Below, piece by piece: positions 21,520 to 32,858 of a DNA stretch of 64,000 nucleotides (within the stretch, counting starts at the first letter, position 1; every line of letters begins with the position of its first letter). The position numbers and the translations under genes are program-made. A model generated the notes under the pieces. It was not told the origin of the DNA. It did no database searches and saw only the letters and a program-made list of their open reading frames with translations. The stretch is from Mycobacterium sp. Root265. GTDB lineage: Bacteria > Actinomycetota > Actinomycetes > Mycobacteriales > Mycobacteriaceae. The stretch covers positions 61,419 through 125,418 of the forward strand of contig NZ_LMJA01000032.1 in the NCBI RefSeq assembly GCF_001428895.1, given 5' to 3'.

Positions 21520-22443
21520 ATGGTCGACGGACTCCGTCCAGCGCGGCTCACTGTCGGCATCATCTCGGCCGGCCGGGTGGGAACCGCTCTCGGCGTGGCG
21601 CTCGAGCGCGCCGAGCACGTGGTGGTGGCCTGCAGCGCCATCTCCAACCAGTCCCGTGAACGCGCGGCCGCCAGACTCCCCGACACCGCGGTGCTGCCCG
21701 TGCAGGACGTGGCCGGACGGGCCGAGTTGCTGCTGCTCGCGGTGCCCGATGCCGAACTCGATGCGCTGATCTCCGGGCTGGCCGCCACCGACGCGGTACG
21801 CCCCGGCACCATCGTGATGCACACCTCCGGGATGAACGGGGTCGGCGTGCTGGAGCCGTTGACGGCACAGGGTTGCATCCCGCTGGCCATCCACCCCGCG
21901 ATGACGTTCACCGGTTCCGATGAGGACATCGCCCGGCTGCCGGACACCTGTTTCGGCGTCACCGCGCTCGACGAGATCGGTTACGCGATCGGCCAGGCGC
22001 TGGTGCTGGAGATCGGCGGAGAACCGTTCCGGGTCCCCGAAGACGCGCGCATGCTGTACCACTCGGCCCTGGCGCATGCCAGCAACCACCTCGTCACCGT
22101 CGCACTCGACGCGGTCGAGGCACTTCGGTCCGCGCTGCGCGGCCAGGAGCTCCTCGGCCAGGAACTCGTCGGTGACGCACCCGGCGGGATCGCCGAACGC
22201 ATCATCGGCCCGCTGGCAAGGGCGTCGCTGGAGAACGCGCTGCGGCGCGGCCAGGCGGCGCTGACCGGTCCGGTGGCGCGCGGCGACGCGGCCGCGGTGG
22301 CCGGTCATCTGCGCGCCTTCGGTGAGGTGGATCCCCAACTGGCCCAGGCATATCGGTCCAATTCACTGCGCACCGCCCAGCGGGCGCACGCACCGAAGGA
22401 CGTGTTCGACGTGCTCACCACACCCGGGACGGGACAGAAGTGA
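21520..22443 (+). CDS. Rossmann-like/DUF2520 protein
   Basis: The 307-residue protein has an N-terminal NAD(P)-binding Rossmann fold ([22 protein letters not shown]) and a C-terminal all-helical DUF2520 domain, resembling 6-phosphogluconate/ketopantoate-type reductases. Its place directly before panC (GTGA overlap), conserved in mycobacteria (Rv3603c type), suggests a role next to pantothenate synthesis, perhaps as a ketopantoate-reductase-like enzyme; this is unproven. GAGG about 9 nt before the ATG supports the start. Confidence 0.82.
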   Translation: MVDGLRPARLTVGIISAGRVGTALGVALERAEHVVVACSAISNQSRERAAARLPDTAVLPVQDVAGRAELLLLAVPDAELDALISGLAATDAVRPGTIVMHTSGMNGVGVLEPLTAQGCIPLAIHPAMTFTGSDEDIARLPDTCFGVTALDEIGYAIGQALVLEIGGEPFRVPEDARMLYHSALAHASNHLVTVALDAVEALRSALRGQELLGQELVGDAPGGIAERIIGPLARASLENALRRGQAALTGPVARGDAAAVAGHLRAFGEVDPQLAQAYRSNSLRTAQRAHAPKDVFDVLTTPGTGQK

Positions 22444-23375
22444 CCGTCCGCAAACCGCCGGCCTTCGCCGCCGGAGAGCTCAACGTCTATACCCGGCCCG
22501 CCGATGTCGCGGACGTCACCAGGGCGCTGCGCGGAACCGGCAAGCGGGTCATGCTGGTGCCGACGATGGGCGCCCTACATGAGGGCCACCTCACGCTGGT
22601 CCGTCATGCCAAGCGCATTCCCGGTGCGGTGGTGGTGGTTTCGATCTTCGTCAATCCGCTGCAGTTCGGTGCCGGGGAGGATCTCGACGCCTACCCGCGC
22701 ACCCTGGAAGACGATCTCGCGGCGCTACGGGGCGAGGGAGTGCAGATCGCCTTCACCCCGACCGCGGCGGACATGTACCCGTCGGGACCGCGCACCAGCG
22801 TGCACCCCGGGCCGCTGGGTGCAGAACTCGAAGGCGCTTCCCGGCCCACGCATTTCGCCGGGATGCTGACCGTCGTCATGAAACTGCTGCAGATCGTCGG
22901 GCCGGATCGCGCGTTCTTCGGCGAGAAGGACTATCAGCAACTGGTGCTGATCCGGCAGATGGCCGACGACCTGAACCTCGGCGCCCGCATCGTCGGGGTG
23001 CCGATCGTGCGGGAGGCCGACGGACTGGCGATGTCCTCACGTAACCGCTACCTCGACGAGGTGCAGCGTGAGCAGGCCTGTGCCATACCGTCGGCGCTGC
23101 TGGCCGGCATGTACGCCGCGGGCGAGGGTGTGGACGCCGCACTGGACGCCGCGCGGGCCGTGCTCGACGAGGTACCGGCGATCAGCGTCGACTATCTGGA
23201 GGTCCGCAACACCTGGCTGGGCCCGGCGCCGCAGACCGGCGCGGCCCGCCTGCTGGTGGCGGTTCGCCTGGGCGGCACCCGACTGCTGGACAACATCGCG
23301 ATCGACATCGGCGTGCCCTCGGGCGACGGTCCGGATGTCGCGTACGACGAACACGAATTGCCCTGGAGGAACTGA
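22440..23375 (+). CDS. panC: Pantothenate synthetase
   Basis: The 311-residue enzyme condenses pantoate and beta-alanine with ATP to pantothenate. Nucleotidyltransferase motifs: [11 protein letters not shown] (HIGH-type), FGEKDYQQL and the KMSKS-like AMSSRNRYL. The start GTG overlaps the stop of the DUF2520 gene, and its stop overlaps the panD ATG (TGATG), so panC, panD and coaX form one translational block. Confidence 0.95.
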   Translation: MTVRKPPAFAAGELNVYTRPADVADVTRALRGTGKRVMLVPTMGALHEGHLTLVRHAKRIPGAVVVVSIFVNPLQFGAGEDLDAYPRTLEDDLAALRGEGVQIAFTPTAADMYPSGPRTSVHPGPLGAELEGASRPTHFAGMLTVVMKLLQIVGPDRAFFGEKDYQQLVLIRQMADDLNLGARIVGVPIVREADGLAMSSRNRYLDEVQREQACAIPSALLAGMYAAGEGVDAALDAARAVLDEVPAISVDYLEVRNTWLGPAPQTGAARLLVAVRLGGTRLLDNIAIDIGVPSGDGPDVAYDEHELPWRN

Positions 23376-23782
23376 TGTTACGGACCATGCTGAAGTCCAA
23401 GATCCACCGTGCCACGGTCACCCAGGCCGACCTGCACTATGTGGGTTCGGTGACCATCGACGCGGACCTGATGGATGCGGCGGACCTGCTCGAAGGCGAG
23501 CAGGTCACCATCGTCGACATCGACAACGGCAGCCGACTGGTCACCTACGCCATCACCGGTGAGCGCGGCAGTGGTGTCATCGGGATCAACGGTGCCGCAG
23601 CGCATCTGATACATCCCGGAGATCTGGTCATCCTCATCGCCTATGGCACCATGGAGGACGCGCAGGCCCGCGAGTACCAGCCCAGGATCGTCTTCGTCGA
23701 CGCCGGGAACCGTCAGATGGACCTGGGTACCGATCCCGCCTTCGTGCCGGCTGATGCGGCCGGCCTGATGTCGCCCCGCTGA
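23375..23782 (+). CDS. panD: Aspartate 1-decarboxylase (pyruvoyl enzyme)
   Basis: The 135-residue precursor makes beta-alanine from L-aspartate. Self-cleavage at Gly24-Ser25 (HYVGS) generates the pyruvoyl group on Ser25; [18 protein letters not shown] and a C-terminal tail after IVFVD are typical of mycobacterial PanD. Known from M. tuberculosis: this C-terminal tail affects degradation by ClpC1-ClpP and pyrazinoic-acid susceptibility; clpC1 lies 3 kb downstream in this window. Start and stop overlap panC and coaX. Confidence 0.95.
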   Translation: MLRTMLKSKIHRATVTQADLHYVGSVTIDADLMDAADLLEGEQVTIVDIDNGSRLVTYAITGERGSGVIGINGAAAHLIHPGDLVILIAYGTMEDAQAREYQPRIVFVDAGNRQMDLGTDPAFVPADAAGLMSPR

Positions 23783-24585
23783 TGCTGCTGGCCATAGACG
23801 TCCGTAACGCGCACACCATCGTCGGGCTGATCTCGGGTGCGGGCGAGAACGCCAAGGTGGTGCAGCACTGGCGGATACGGACCGAATCCGAGGTGACCGC
23901 CGACGAGCTGGCGCTCACCATCGACGGTCTGGTCGGTGACGATGTGGAGCGGTTGACGGGTGCGGCGGCGCTGTCGACCGTGCCCTCGGTGCTGCACGAG
24001 ATCAGGCTGATGCTGGAGCAGTACTGGCCCGCGGTGCCGCACGTCCTCATCGAGCCCGGGGTGCGTACCGGTATCCCGCTGCTGGTGGACAACCCCAAGG
24101 AAGTCGGTGCGGACCGGATCGTCAACTGCCTGGCCGCTTTTCACAAGTACAACTCGCCGGCGATCGTGGTCGACCTGGGGTCCTCCATCTGTGTCGACGT
24201 GGTGTCGGCCAAGGGGGAGTTCCTCGGCGGCGCCATCGCCCCGGGCGTGCAGGTGTCCTCCGATGCCGCGGCGGCAAGGTCGGCGGCGCTGCGGCGCGTG
24301 GAACTGACCCGTCCGCGTTCGGTGATCGGCAAGAACACCGTGGAGTGCATGCAGGCCGGCGCGATCTTCGGCTTCGCCTCGTTGGTCGACGGTCTGGTGG
24401 ACCGCATCCGCGCCGATGTGGACGGTTTCGGGGGCAGCGATGTCGCGGTGGTCGCGACCGGGAACTCCGCGCCACTGGTGCTGCCCGACCTGCGCACCGT
24501 CGGGCATTACGACCAGCACCTGACGTTGCAGGGGCTGCGGCTGGTGTTCGAGCGCAACCGCGACAACCAGCGTGGCCGACGCTGA
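23782..24585 (+). CDS. coaX: Type III pantothenate kinase
   Basis: The 267-residue ASKHA-fold kinase phosphorylates pantothenate, the first committed CoA step. Family marks: [16 protein letters not shown] at the N-terminus with the phosphate-binding Asp, [28 protein letters not shown] and [14 protein letters not shown]. Family III enzymes usually have GT in the DxGTxxT-type second motif; here it is GSS. It follows panD with a TGATG overlap and ends 15 bp before lysS. Confidence 0.93.
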   Translation: MLLAIDVRNAHTIVGLISGAGENAKVVQHWRIRTESEVTADELALTIDGLVGDDVERLTGAAALSTVPSVLHEIRLMLEQYWPAVPHVLIEPGVRTGIPLLVDNPKEVGADRIVNCLAAFHKYNSPAIVVDLGSSICVDVVSAKGEFLGGAIAPGVQVSSDAAAARSAALRRVELTRPRSVIGKNTVECMQAGAIFGFASLVDGLVDRIRADVDGFGGSDVAVVATGNSAPLVLPDLRTVGHYDQHLTLQGLRLVFERNRDNQRGRR

Positions 24586-24586
24586 T

Positions 24587-24592
24587 TAAGCT
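24587..24592 (+). promoter_or_regulatory. -10 element (TAAGCT) of lysS
   Basis: TAAGCT fits TANNNT and ends 9 nt before the lysS GTG at 24601, close to leaderless spacing; no Shine-Dalgarno sequence is evident. Confidence 0.4.
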
Positions 24593-24600
24593 GGCTGTTC

Positions 24601-26130
24601 GTGAGTTCTTCTGACGATCCGGCCGCACCCACCCAGCCCGAGCACGACGACACCCCGGAGCAGTACCGGATCCGTCAGGCCAAGCGTGAGCGCCTGCTCG
24701 CCGAGGGGCGTGACCCGTACCCGGTGCAGGTGGCGCGCACCCATTCGCTGGCCGAACTGCGGGCCGCGTACCCGGATCTGCCGGTGGACACCCAGACCGG
24801 CGACATCGTCGGGGTCGCGGCCAGGGTCGTGTTCGCCCGCAACTCCGGGAAGCTGTGTTTCGCCACCCTGCAGGACGGCGACGGGACCCAGCTGCAGCTG
24901 ATGATCAGCCTGGCCGAGGTGGGCCAGGAATCACTCGATGCCTGGAAGGCGGATGTCGACCTCGGCGACATCGTCTTCGCGCATGGACAGGTCATCAGTT
25001 CACGGCGCGGCGAGCTGTCTGTGCTGGCAGATTCCTGGCAAATAGTCTCCAAGGCATTGCGGCCGCTCCCGGTGGCCCACAAGGAGATGAGCGAAGAATC
25101 TCGGGTCCGGCAACGTTACGTCGACCTGATCGTCCGTCCCGAGGCGCGTGCCGTTGCCCGGCAGCGCATCGCGGTGGTGCGTGCGGTGCGGTCGGCACTG
25201 GAGCGCCGCGGGTTCCTCGAGGTCGAGACGCCGATGCTGCAGACCCTGCCCGGCGGCGCGGCCGCCAGGCCGTTCGTCACGCACTCCAATGCCCTCGACG
25301 CCGATCTGTATCTGCGAATCGCGCCGGAGTTGTTCCTCAAGCGCTGTCTCGTCGGCGGATTCGAGAAGGTTTTCGAGTTGAATCGGAACTTTCGAAACGA
25401 GGGTGCGGATTCCACACATTCCCCGGAATTTGCGATGCTGGAGACTTATCAGGCCTATGGCACATATGACGATTCGGCCACCGTCACCCGTGAGCTGATT
25501 CAAGAAGTGGCCGACGAGGCCCTTGGTACGCGCGAGGTCCAGCTACCCGACGGCAGTACGTATGACTTGGACGGCGAATGGCAGACGCTGGAAATGTATC
25601 CGTCGCTGTCGGCGGCACTCGGTGAAGAGATAACGCCGGAGACCAGCCTGCAACATCTGTTGTCCATCGCCGAACGTCTCGAGGTCGAGATTCCCGCCGA
25701 TCGCGGTTATGGACACGGGAAATTGGTCGAGGAACTGTGGGAACACACCGTCGGTGAAACCCTGTGGGCGCCCACCTTCGTCCGTGACTTCCCAGTGGAG
25801 ACGAGCCCGCTGACACGTGCTCACCGCAGCATTCCCGGTGTCACCGAAAAGTGGGATCTCTATGTGCGTAAATTCGAATTGGCCACCGGTTACTCCGAGC
25901 TCATCGACCCGGTGATTCAGCGCGAACGTTTTGTCGCGCAGGCCGCCGCGGCCGCCGCAGGCGACGATGAGGCGATGCGCCTCGACGAGGATTTTCTCGC
26001 CGCTCTGGAGTACGCGATGCCGCCGACGACGGGTACCGGAATGGGTATTGATCGCCTGTTGATGGCATTGACGGGGCTGACGATTAGAGAGACAGTTTTG
26101 TTCCCGATTGTGCGCAGACACTCAAACTGA
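24601..26130 (+). CDS. lysS: Lysyl-tRNA synthetase, class II
   Basis: The 509-residue enzyme charges tRNA-Lys. It has an N-terminal OB-fold anticodon domain (residues about 55-160), class II motif 2 ([18 protein letters not shown]), the [12 protein letters not shown] segment and motif 3 ([11 protein letters not shown]). The GTG start is the only good option. From about 25,380 to the stop the codon use is visibly richer in A/T than in the neighbours (AAT, AAA, GAA, TTT, TAT), although the protein stays collinear with LysS. Confidence 0.95.
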   Translation: MSSSDDPAAPTQPEHDDTPEQYRIRQAKRERLLAEGRDPYPVQVARTHSLAELRAAYPDLPVDTQTGDIVGVAARVVFARNSGKLCFATLQDGDGTQLQLMISLAEVGQESLDAWKADVDLGDIVFAHGQVISSRRGELSVLADSWQIVSKALRPLPVAHKEMSEESRVRQRYVDLIVRPEARAVARQRIAVVRAVRSALERRGFLEVETPMLQTLPGGAAARPFVTHSNALDADLYLRIAPELFLKRCLVGGFEKVFELNRNFRNEGADSTHSPEFAMLETYQAYGTYDDSATVTRELIQEVADEALGTREVQLPDGSTYDLDGEWQTLEMYPSLSAALGEEITPETSLQHLLSIAERLEVEIPADRGYGHGKLVEELWEHTVGETLWAPTFVRDFPVETSPLTRAHRSIPGVTEKWDLYVRKFELATGYSELIDPVIQRERFVAQAAAAAAGDDEAMRLDEDFLAALEYAMPPTTGTGMGIDRLLMALTGLTIRETVLFPIVRRHSN

Positions 26131-26236
26131 CTGCATATCCGCAGTGGTTGTTGAATGAATTCCATCCGTATGCAAGCATTACCGCAGGGGTTCGGGGTGA
26201 ATCTACGAGTGGCCACAGAAGGGTCGTGTGAGCTAT

Positions 26237-26578
26237 ATGGCAAAGAAAGTGACCGTCACACTAGTTGACGATTTCGACGGCGAAGCCGCCGCAGATGAGA
26301 CCGTCGAATTCGCACTGGACGGCGTGAGCTACGAGATCGATCTTTCTTCGAAGAACGCCTCGAAGCTGCGCGGCGACCTGAAGCAGTGGGTCGAGGCCGG
26401 CCGCCGCGTCGGTGGCCGCCGCCGGGGCCGTTCGGCGGGCACGGGCCGCGGGCGCGCTGCCATCGATCGGGAACAGAGCGCGGCCATCCGGGAATGGGCC
26501 CGCCGCAACGGACACAATGTGTCGACCCGCGGGCGTATCCCCGCCGAGGTCATCGACGCATTCCACGCCGCGACGTAA
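26237..26578 (+). CDS. lsr2: Nucleoid-associated silencer Lsr2
   Basis: The 113-residue H-NS-like protein bridges and silences AT-rich DNA. The N-terminal dimerization domain begins [16 protein letters not shown]; a basic Gly/Arg linker follows; the C-terminal DNA-binding domain ends [28 protein letters not shown] with the AT-hook-like RGR motif. The ATG giving MAKK is used because it is the conserved N-terminus; a GTG nine bases earlier is also open. The order lysS-lsr2-clpC1 is standard for mycobacteria. Confidence 0.96.
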   Translation: MAKKVTVTLVDDFDGEAAADETVEFALDGVSYEIDLSSKNASKLRGDLKQWVEAGRRVGGRRRGRSAGTGRGRAAIDREQSAAIREWARRNGHNVSTRGRIPAEVIDAFHAAT

Positions 26579-26850
26579 TTGACCCTCGCAAAATAATTGC
26601 CGGTAGCCAGCTCGTCCCTCGGCTGATCCGGGCCACTCCGCTCCTTCGCTCACGGCGAACTCATCTCGGTGCTTTTCGGGAAACGTTCGGCGGTCGTCGC
26701 GCGTTATGTCTGCAACGGCGGCACCAAGGCTGGACACCAAGAGCGGCACGGGTTTCCCCCGACCACTAGAGTGGACGGCAGGTGCGGTGCCCTGTGCAGC
26801 TCATGTACAGCGCACGTGGCCGCCCTATGTGAGGAAGCGCAGGTAAACCG

Positions 26851-29373
<2,523 letters not shown>

Positions 29374-29383
29374 CGCTGTGTAC

Positions 29384-29422
29384 CCAAAGCCCCCGACCGG
29401 AGTATCCGGTCGGGGGCTTTGG
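29384..29422 (+). terminator. Hairpin terminator after clpC1
   Basis: A perfect 17-bp stem (CCAAAGCCCCCGACCGG and its complement) closes a 5-nt AGTAT loop, starting 11 bp after the clpC1 stop. No long T run follows, as is common for mycobacterial intrinsic terminators. It separates clpC1 transcription from the riboswitch. Confidence 0.8.
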
Positions 29423-29429
29423 CGTAGTA

Positions 29430-29525
29430 TCCGTACTGCTCTCGACGGACAACGGAATCTGGTGTAATCCCAGAACGGTCGCGCCACTGTGAAAGTCAGA
29501 CCCGACGCCTGTCAACCCGCTTTTT
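29430..29525 (+). promoter_or_regulatory. Cobalamin (B12) riboswitch
   Basis: The B12 box is clear: GGAATCTGGTGTAATCC (29454-29470), then GCGCCACTGT (29481-29490) and AAGTCAGACCC (29492-29502). The arrangement matches the conserved core of the cobalamin aptamer, in a short leader. It ends before the cbtB Shine-Dalgarno, so B12 would lower expression of the cobalt transporter genes at translation or termination level. Exact boundaries are approximate. Confidence 0.85.
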
Positions 29526-29557
29526 ACCTGGGACGCGAACTCCCGAAAGGATCGGAT

Positions 29558-29782
29558 ATGACTTCTGCTGAGGCACCCAAGGCGCTCGGCGCCAGGGCCC
29601 GCGCCATCGACCTCTCCGCCGCCTCTGCGGTGGTGTGGCTGTCGGCGACCGCCTTCCTCGCACTGCTCGTGCTCTACTTCGTCGGGATGGATCAGGGTGC
29701 GACGTCGGTCTTCGGCGCCAACACCGTCATCCACGAATTCGTGCACGACGCCCGGCATCTGCTCGGCTACCCCTGCCACTAG
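29558..29782 (+). CDS. cbtB: Cobalt transporter small subunit CbtB
   Basis: The 74-residue protein has one membrane helix (residues about 22-43) and the C-terminal His motif HEFVHDARHLLGYPCH that is typical of CbtB. The start is the ATG with AAAGGAT 8 nt upstream; an in-frame GTG at 29489 lies inside the riboswitch and is rejected. CbtA and CbtB are predicted cobalt importers of B12-making bacteria, commonly under B12 riboswitches; direct transport proof is limited. cbtA follows after 24 bp. Confidence 0.88.
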   Translation: MTSAEAPKALGARARAIDLSAASAVVWLSATAFLALLVLYFVGMDQGATSVFGANTVIHEFVHDARHLLGYPCH

Positions 29783-29806
29783 ACGCCGGAAGCAGAAACA
29801 ACTCCG

Positions 29807-30643
29807 ATGGAAAAAAGAATCATCGGGCGCGGCCTGCTGGCCGGCGCCCTCGGCGGTGTACTCGCATTCATCTGGTCCTGGATCTTCATCGAACCGGTCA
29901 TCGACCGCGCGATCGAGTTCGAGGACGGCGTCAGCGCAGCCCATGAGGCGATCGAGCACGGTGGCCATGCCCACGAGCACGGCGCCGAAGGTGGCATCGA
30001 GATCACCCGCACCGTGCAGTCCACGATCGGCCTCGGCTTCGGGCTGGTGGCGTTCAGCGTCGCCATGGGCGCACTGCTCGCGGTGCTCTTCTGTGTGGCC
30101 TACGGACGGATCGCCGGACCGGCGGGCAGGAGCGCAGCGACCGGGGAATCAGCGTTGTCTGCCCGGGCCACCGCGGTGCTGCTGGCCGGTGGCATGCTGA
30201 TCTCGCTGTGGATCGTGCCGTCGCTGAAATACCCGCCGAACCCGCCCGCGGTCAGCCTGGACGAGACGATTCAGCAGCGCACGCTGCTGTACCTGTTGTT
30301 GACGGTGCTCTCGGCGGCGCTGCTGGTCGGGTCGGTGCTGCTGGCCCGCAAGCTGGCGCCCAAGTTCGGTGCGTGGAACGCCTCGCTGCTCGGCGCGGCC
30401 GACTACATCGTGTCGATGGCCGTGGTGTTCCTGCTGATGCCGACCATCTCCGAGACACCCGGACCGATCACCGACGATGCGGGCACCATCCTCTTCGGTG
30501 CCTTCCCGGCCGATGACCTCTACGAGTTCCGGCTCTACTCGCTGGGCACCCAGGTCGTGATGTGGACGACCATCGGCCTGGTGTTCGCCGCGCTGGTGTC
30601 GCGTCTGCTCGACCAGAGGCAACGCGACGAAGTCACCGTGTGA
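29807..30643 (+). CDS. cbtA: Cobalt transporter subunit CbtA
   Basis: The 278-residue membrane protein has about six hydrophobic segments (near residues 7-25, 75-98, 121-137, 161-179, 197-213, 248-266) and a His-rich loop HGGHAHEHG at about residues 51-59, probably metal-binding. It matches CbtA and partners CbtB. Residues near 106-116 (AGRSAATGES) are encoded by copy B of the ~30-bp dispersed repeat. The stop overlaps the GTG of the phosphatase-like gene. Confidence 0.87.
   Translation: MEKRIIGRGLLAGALGGVLAFIWSWIFIEPVIDRAIEFEDGVSAAHEAIEHGGHAHEHGAEGGIEITRTVQSTIGLGFGLVAFSVAMGALLAVLFCVAYGRIAGPAGRSAATGESALSARATAVLLAGGMLISLWIVPSLKYPPNPPAVSLDETIQQRTLLYLLLTVLSAALLVGSVLLARKLAPKFGAWNASLLGAADYIVSMAVVFLLMPTISETPGPITDDAGTILFGAFPADDLYEFRLYSLGTQVVMWTTIGLVFAALVSRLLDQRQRDEVTV
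30123..30150 (+). repeat. Dispersed ~30-bp repeat, copy B (inside cbtA)
   Basis: The core GGGCAGGAGCGCAGCGACC and then GGGGAATC match copies A and C except for one substitution and one missing C. It is read in a different frame from copy A (GRSAATGES). Confidence 0.65.
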
Positions 30644-31191
30644 GTGAGGTCGTCCGGCTGACCCTCGTATCGCATGGCATGACCGATGCGATGGCGGCCG
30701 GACGATTTCCCACCGACGAGCCCCTCAATGATCTCGGCCGCCGTCAGGTCGGCGGCTGTACCGGACTCGGAACGTTCGACGCGGCGGTATGCGGACCGGA
30801 ACAGCGGACGGTGCAGACCGCCGGGCAGTTGGGTGTGCAGGCCCTCATCGAGTCGGGTATCGCAGACCTCGACCATGGCCGCTGGCGCGGCAGTGCACTC
30901 GACCAGGTCGGTGCCGCCGAGATGACGACCTGGCTCACCGATCCGACGGCGGCCCCGCACGGCGGGGAATCGATCCTCACCCTGTGCAGGCGGGTCGGGG
31001 AGTGGATGGACGCCGTCGCGCTACGGCGCGGACGCCTGCTGGCCGTGACGCATCCGGCCGTGATCCGGGCGGCCATCGTGCACGTCCTGAATGCTCCACC
31101 GAAGTCGTTCTGGCGCATCGACATCGAGCCCGCCAGCGTCACCACCATGCACTACCGTGGGCACGCCTGGACGCTCAGGTCGCCGGGATGA
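30640..31191 (+). CDS. Histidine phosphatase family protein with altered RHG motif
   Basis: The 183-residue protein has the phosphoglycerate-mutase fold: VCGPEQRTVQTAG, DLDHGRWRG, PHGGES and the second-His motif VTHPAVIRAAIV are present. The first motif, normally RHG, is SHG here (RLTLVSHGMTD), so the catalytic His is kept but the phosphate-binding Arg is lost. The start is the GTG sharing bases with the cbtA stop (GTGA), so it belongs to the B12-controlled operon. An alpha-ribazole-phosphatase-like (CobC) or regulatory role in cobalamin synthesis is plausible but unproven. The 3' end overlaps the convergent lipoprotein gene by 17 bp. Confidence 0.75.
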   Translation: MSEVVRLTLVSHGMTDAMAAGRFPTDEPLNDLGRRQVGGCTGLGTFDAAVCGPEQRTVQTAGQLGVQALIESGIADLDHGRWRGSALDQVGAAEMTTWLTDPTAAPHGGESILTLCRRVGEWMDAVALRRGRLLAVTHPAVIRAAIVHVLNAPPKSFWRIDIEPASVTTMHYRGHAWTLRSPG

Positions 31192-32524
31192 GATCGAACG
31201 ACTGCGTGGCGATCGACAGCAGCCAGGTCGCCGCGGTCAGGCTCCGGTACTCCGGCCAGTTGAGCTGGTAGCTCACCACCCACCCCTGACCGGCGCGGTC
31301 CTCGGCGTACCAGCTGAAGGTCAGATCGCCGGGCAGGTTCCCGCCCTTGGCGCCGACATAGCTCCACTTCGAGCGGTCCAGTTCGATTCCGGGAGTCGCC
31401 GAGAGGATGTCGCGTACCGGTGCGGCCGGCCCGTGGGCGGCGACCTGAAGCGCGGCGTGCACACGGCAGATGTCCATCGGGGTGCCGTACCACTCGATGC
31501 CGTAGGGCGATGCCGGCGTCCGGTTGAGCATCGGATCCGGTTCGTAGGGAAGGGCTCTGGTGTGCTCGAGCATCTCGGCCCGGTGCGCACGCGAGGCCGT
31601 CTTCCATTCCTCGCGGACGTCTGGTTTTCCCCAGCCGATGGCGAACAGCTCGTAGGTGCTGGGGAAGGGGGTCATGGACGACGGGTCGTGGTGACGTGCT
31701 GTGACCAGGGCGCGCTCGACCCCTCCCGGACCGAGGCGGGCCATCAACATGTCGGTGGCCATATTGTCGCTGGCCGAGATCATCTGCTGCGCAGCATCTT
31801 TCACCGATACCATGGCGCCGGGTTCGAGATCGTTGAAACCGGCGGAGCCGACCGCCTTGTTCGCCTCGGTGATGGTGAGCTGTTCGTCCCAGCGCAGCGT
31901 TCCGTCGTTGACGGCCTCGGCGACCGCGAGCAGCACGTAGAGCTTGAAGATGGATGCCAGCGGCATCGGCCGGTCGACGTCGGTGCCGGCCACCTCGGTG
32001 CACTCGCCGCCGGAGACCTTGGACACCTGATAGGCGTAGCCGGCGCCGGACTCGGCGATCTCGGCATCGATATCGGGCCACTGCCGGATGGTCGGCTTGT
32101 CGATCTCGACCTCGAAGCGATCGACCAGGCCGCTGTCGCCGGTGCGCATCGTGACGGTCTGCCCGACGCTGTAGGAGTTCCGGACGTGCAGCGTGGCCTG
32201 CCCGGCACCCAGCGATATGGCCGTCACGGTGATCGGGCGGTCCGCCCACAACCGGTCCATCGCCGCGCCGACCGGTTCGACCATCTGGGGTTCGGCCAGC
32301 GTGCCGACCGTCACGGTGCCGATCGGCCAGTCGGAGTTGACCATGTCCAGCAGCTGCTTGGCGCGCAGCCCCTGTGGGGTGTTGGTGTCGATGTGCATGC
32401 CGTACGCCGCCTCGGCGACCGGCGGGCCGGTGTGTGCGCAGCTGGTGGCGAGCAGGACCACGGCGGTGGCCAGCGCGCCGGCACCGAGCGCGCGCCGCGG
32501 CGTGCTACTTGCCAGTCCCCGCAA
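31175..32524 (-). CDS. lpqF: LpqF-like lipoprotein with beta-lactamase-type domain
   Basis: About 449 residues. A signal peptide ends in lipobox LATSC, predicting a lipidated surface protein. An N-terminal region (about 60-190) precedes a class A beta-lactamase/transpeptidase-like domain with SIFK after PMPLA (SxxK), SDN after MISA, and GAKGGNLPG near the KTG position (K-G-G). It matches mycobacterial LpqF (Rv3593 type). The only start that gives the signal peptide is a TTG at 32522-32524, overlapping mhuD by 20 bp; the longer open frame upstream is a shadow of mhuD. Confidence 0.78.
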   Translation of the reverse strand: MRGLASSTPRRALGAGALATAVVLLATSCAHTGPPVAEAAYGMHIDTNTPQGLRAKQLLDMVNSDWPIGTVTVGTLAEPQMVEPVGAAMDRLWADRPITVTAISLGAGQATLHVRNSYSVGQTVTMRTGDSGLVDRFEVEIDKPTIRQWPDIDAEIAESGAGYAYQVSKVSGGECTEVAGTDVDRPMPLASIFKLYVLLAVAEAVNDGTLRWDEQLTITEANKAVGSAGFNDLEPGAMVSVKDAAQQMISASDNMATDMLMARLGPGGVERALVTARHHDPSSMTPFPSTYELFAIGWGKPDVREEWKTASRAHRAEMLEHTRALPYEPDPMLNRTPASPYGIEWYGTPMDICRVHAALQVAAHGPAAPVRDILSATPGIELDRSKWSYVGAKGGNLPGDLTFSWYAEDRAGQGWVVSYQLNWPEYRSLTAATWLLSIATQSFDLIPAT

Positions 32525-32816
32525 CGTCCAACACAACCTCGAACTCCAGCAGTGACGCGCCGGTGGAAACCGGCTTGGTCTGCTGTCCGGCGTGTGCCTC
32601 GACGGCCGGCCCCTGGGCCCACGCCTGGAACGCCTCATCGGACTCCCACTGGGTGACCACGAAGTAGCGGTTCTCGCCCTTGACCGGGCGCAGCAGTTGG
32701 AAGCCGAGGAAGCCGGGCTGGTTGTCCACGGCGTGTGCGCGATGAGCGAACCGCTTCTCCAGCTCCGGGCCTGCGTCGGCCGGTACCTCGATGGCATTGA
32801 TCTTCACGACGGGCAT
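32505..32816 (-). CDS. mhuD: Heme oxygenase (mycobilin-producing) MhuD
   Basis: The 103-residue ABM-fold protein degrades heme to mycobilin and iron in the cytosol. Residues known from M. tuberculosis MhuD are conserved: Asn7, Trp66 and the heme ligand His75, within MPVVKINAIE, SDEAFQAWAQGP and VEAHAG. It supports iron acquisition from heme. A TAGCCT element ends 7 nt before the ATG, so the mRNA is probably leaderless. It lies upstream of lpqF and divergent from the hydrolase gene. Confidence 0.93.
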   Translation of the reverse strand: MPVVKINAIEVPADAGPELEKRFAHRAHAVDNQPGFLGFQLLRPVKGENRYFVVTQWESDEAFQAWAQGPAVEAHAGQQTKPVSTGASLLEFEVVLDVAGTGK

Positions 32817-32823
32817 GCGGTTC

Positions 32824-32829
32824 AGGCTA
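32824..32829 (-). promoter_or_regulatory. -10 element (TAGCCT) of mhuD, leaderless
   Basis: On the minus strand TAGCCT is followed by 7 nt and then the mhuD ATG (32816), the spacing of a leaderless promoter. Confidence 0.45.
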
Positions 32830-32858
32830 CCCGGACCCGGTCGCGGCAGGATGGCGGC

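Noticed and set aside
26625-26665. GC-rich CTCCGCTCCTTCGCTC stretch between lsr2 and clpC1, resembling the dispersed repeat
   Set aside because: Its complement shares only GAGCGAAG-type bases with copies A-C and lacks the flanking CGGGG block; treated as coincidence.
29489-29557. N-terminal extension of cbtB from GTG 29,489
   Set aside because: It lies inside the B12 riboswitch core; the ATG at 29,558 has its own Shine-Dalgarno.
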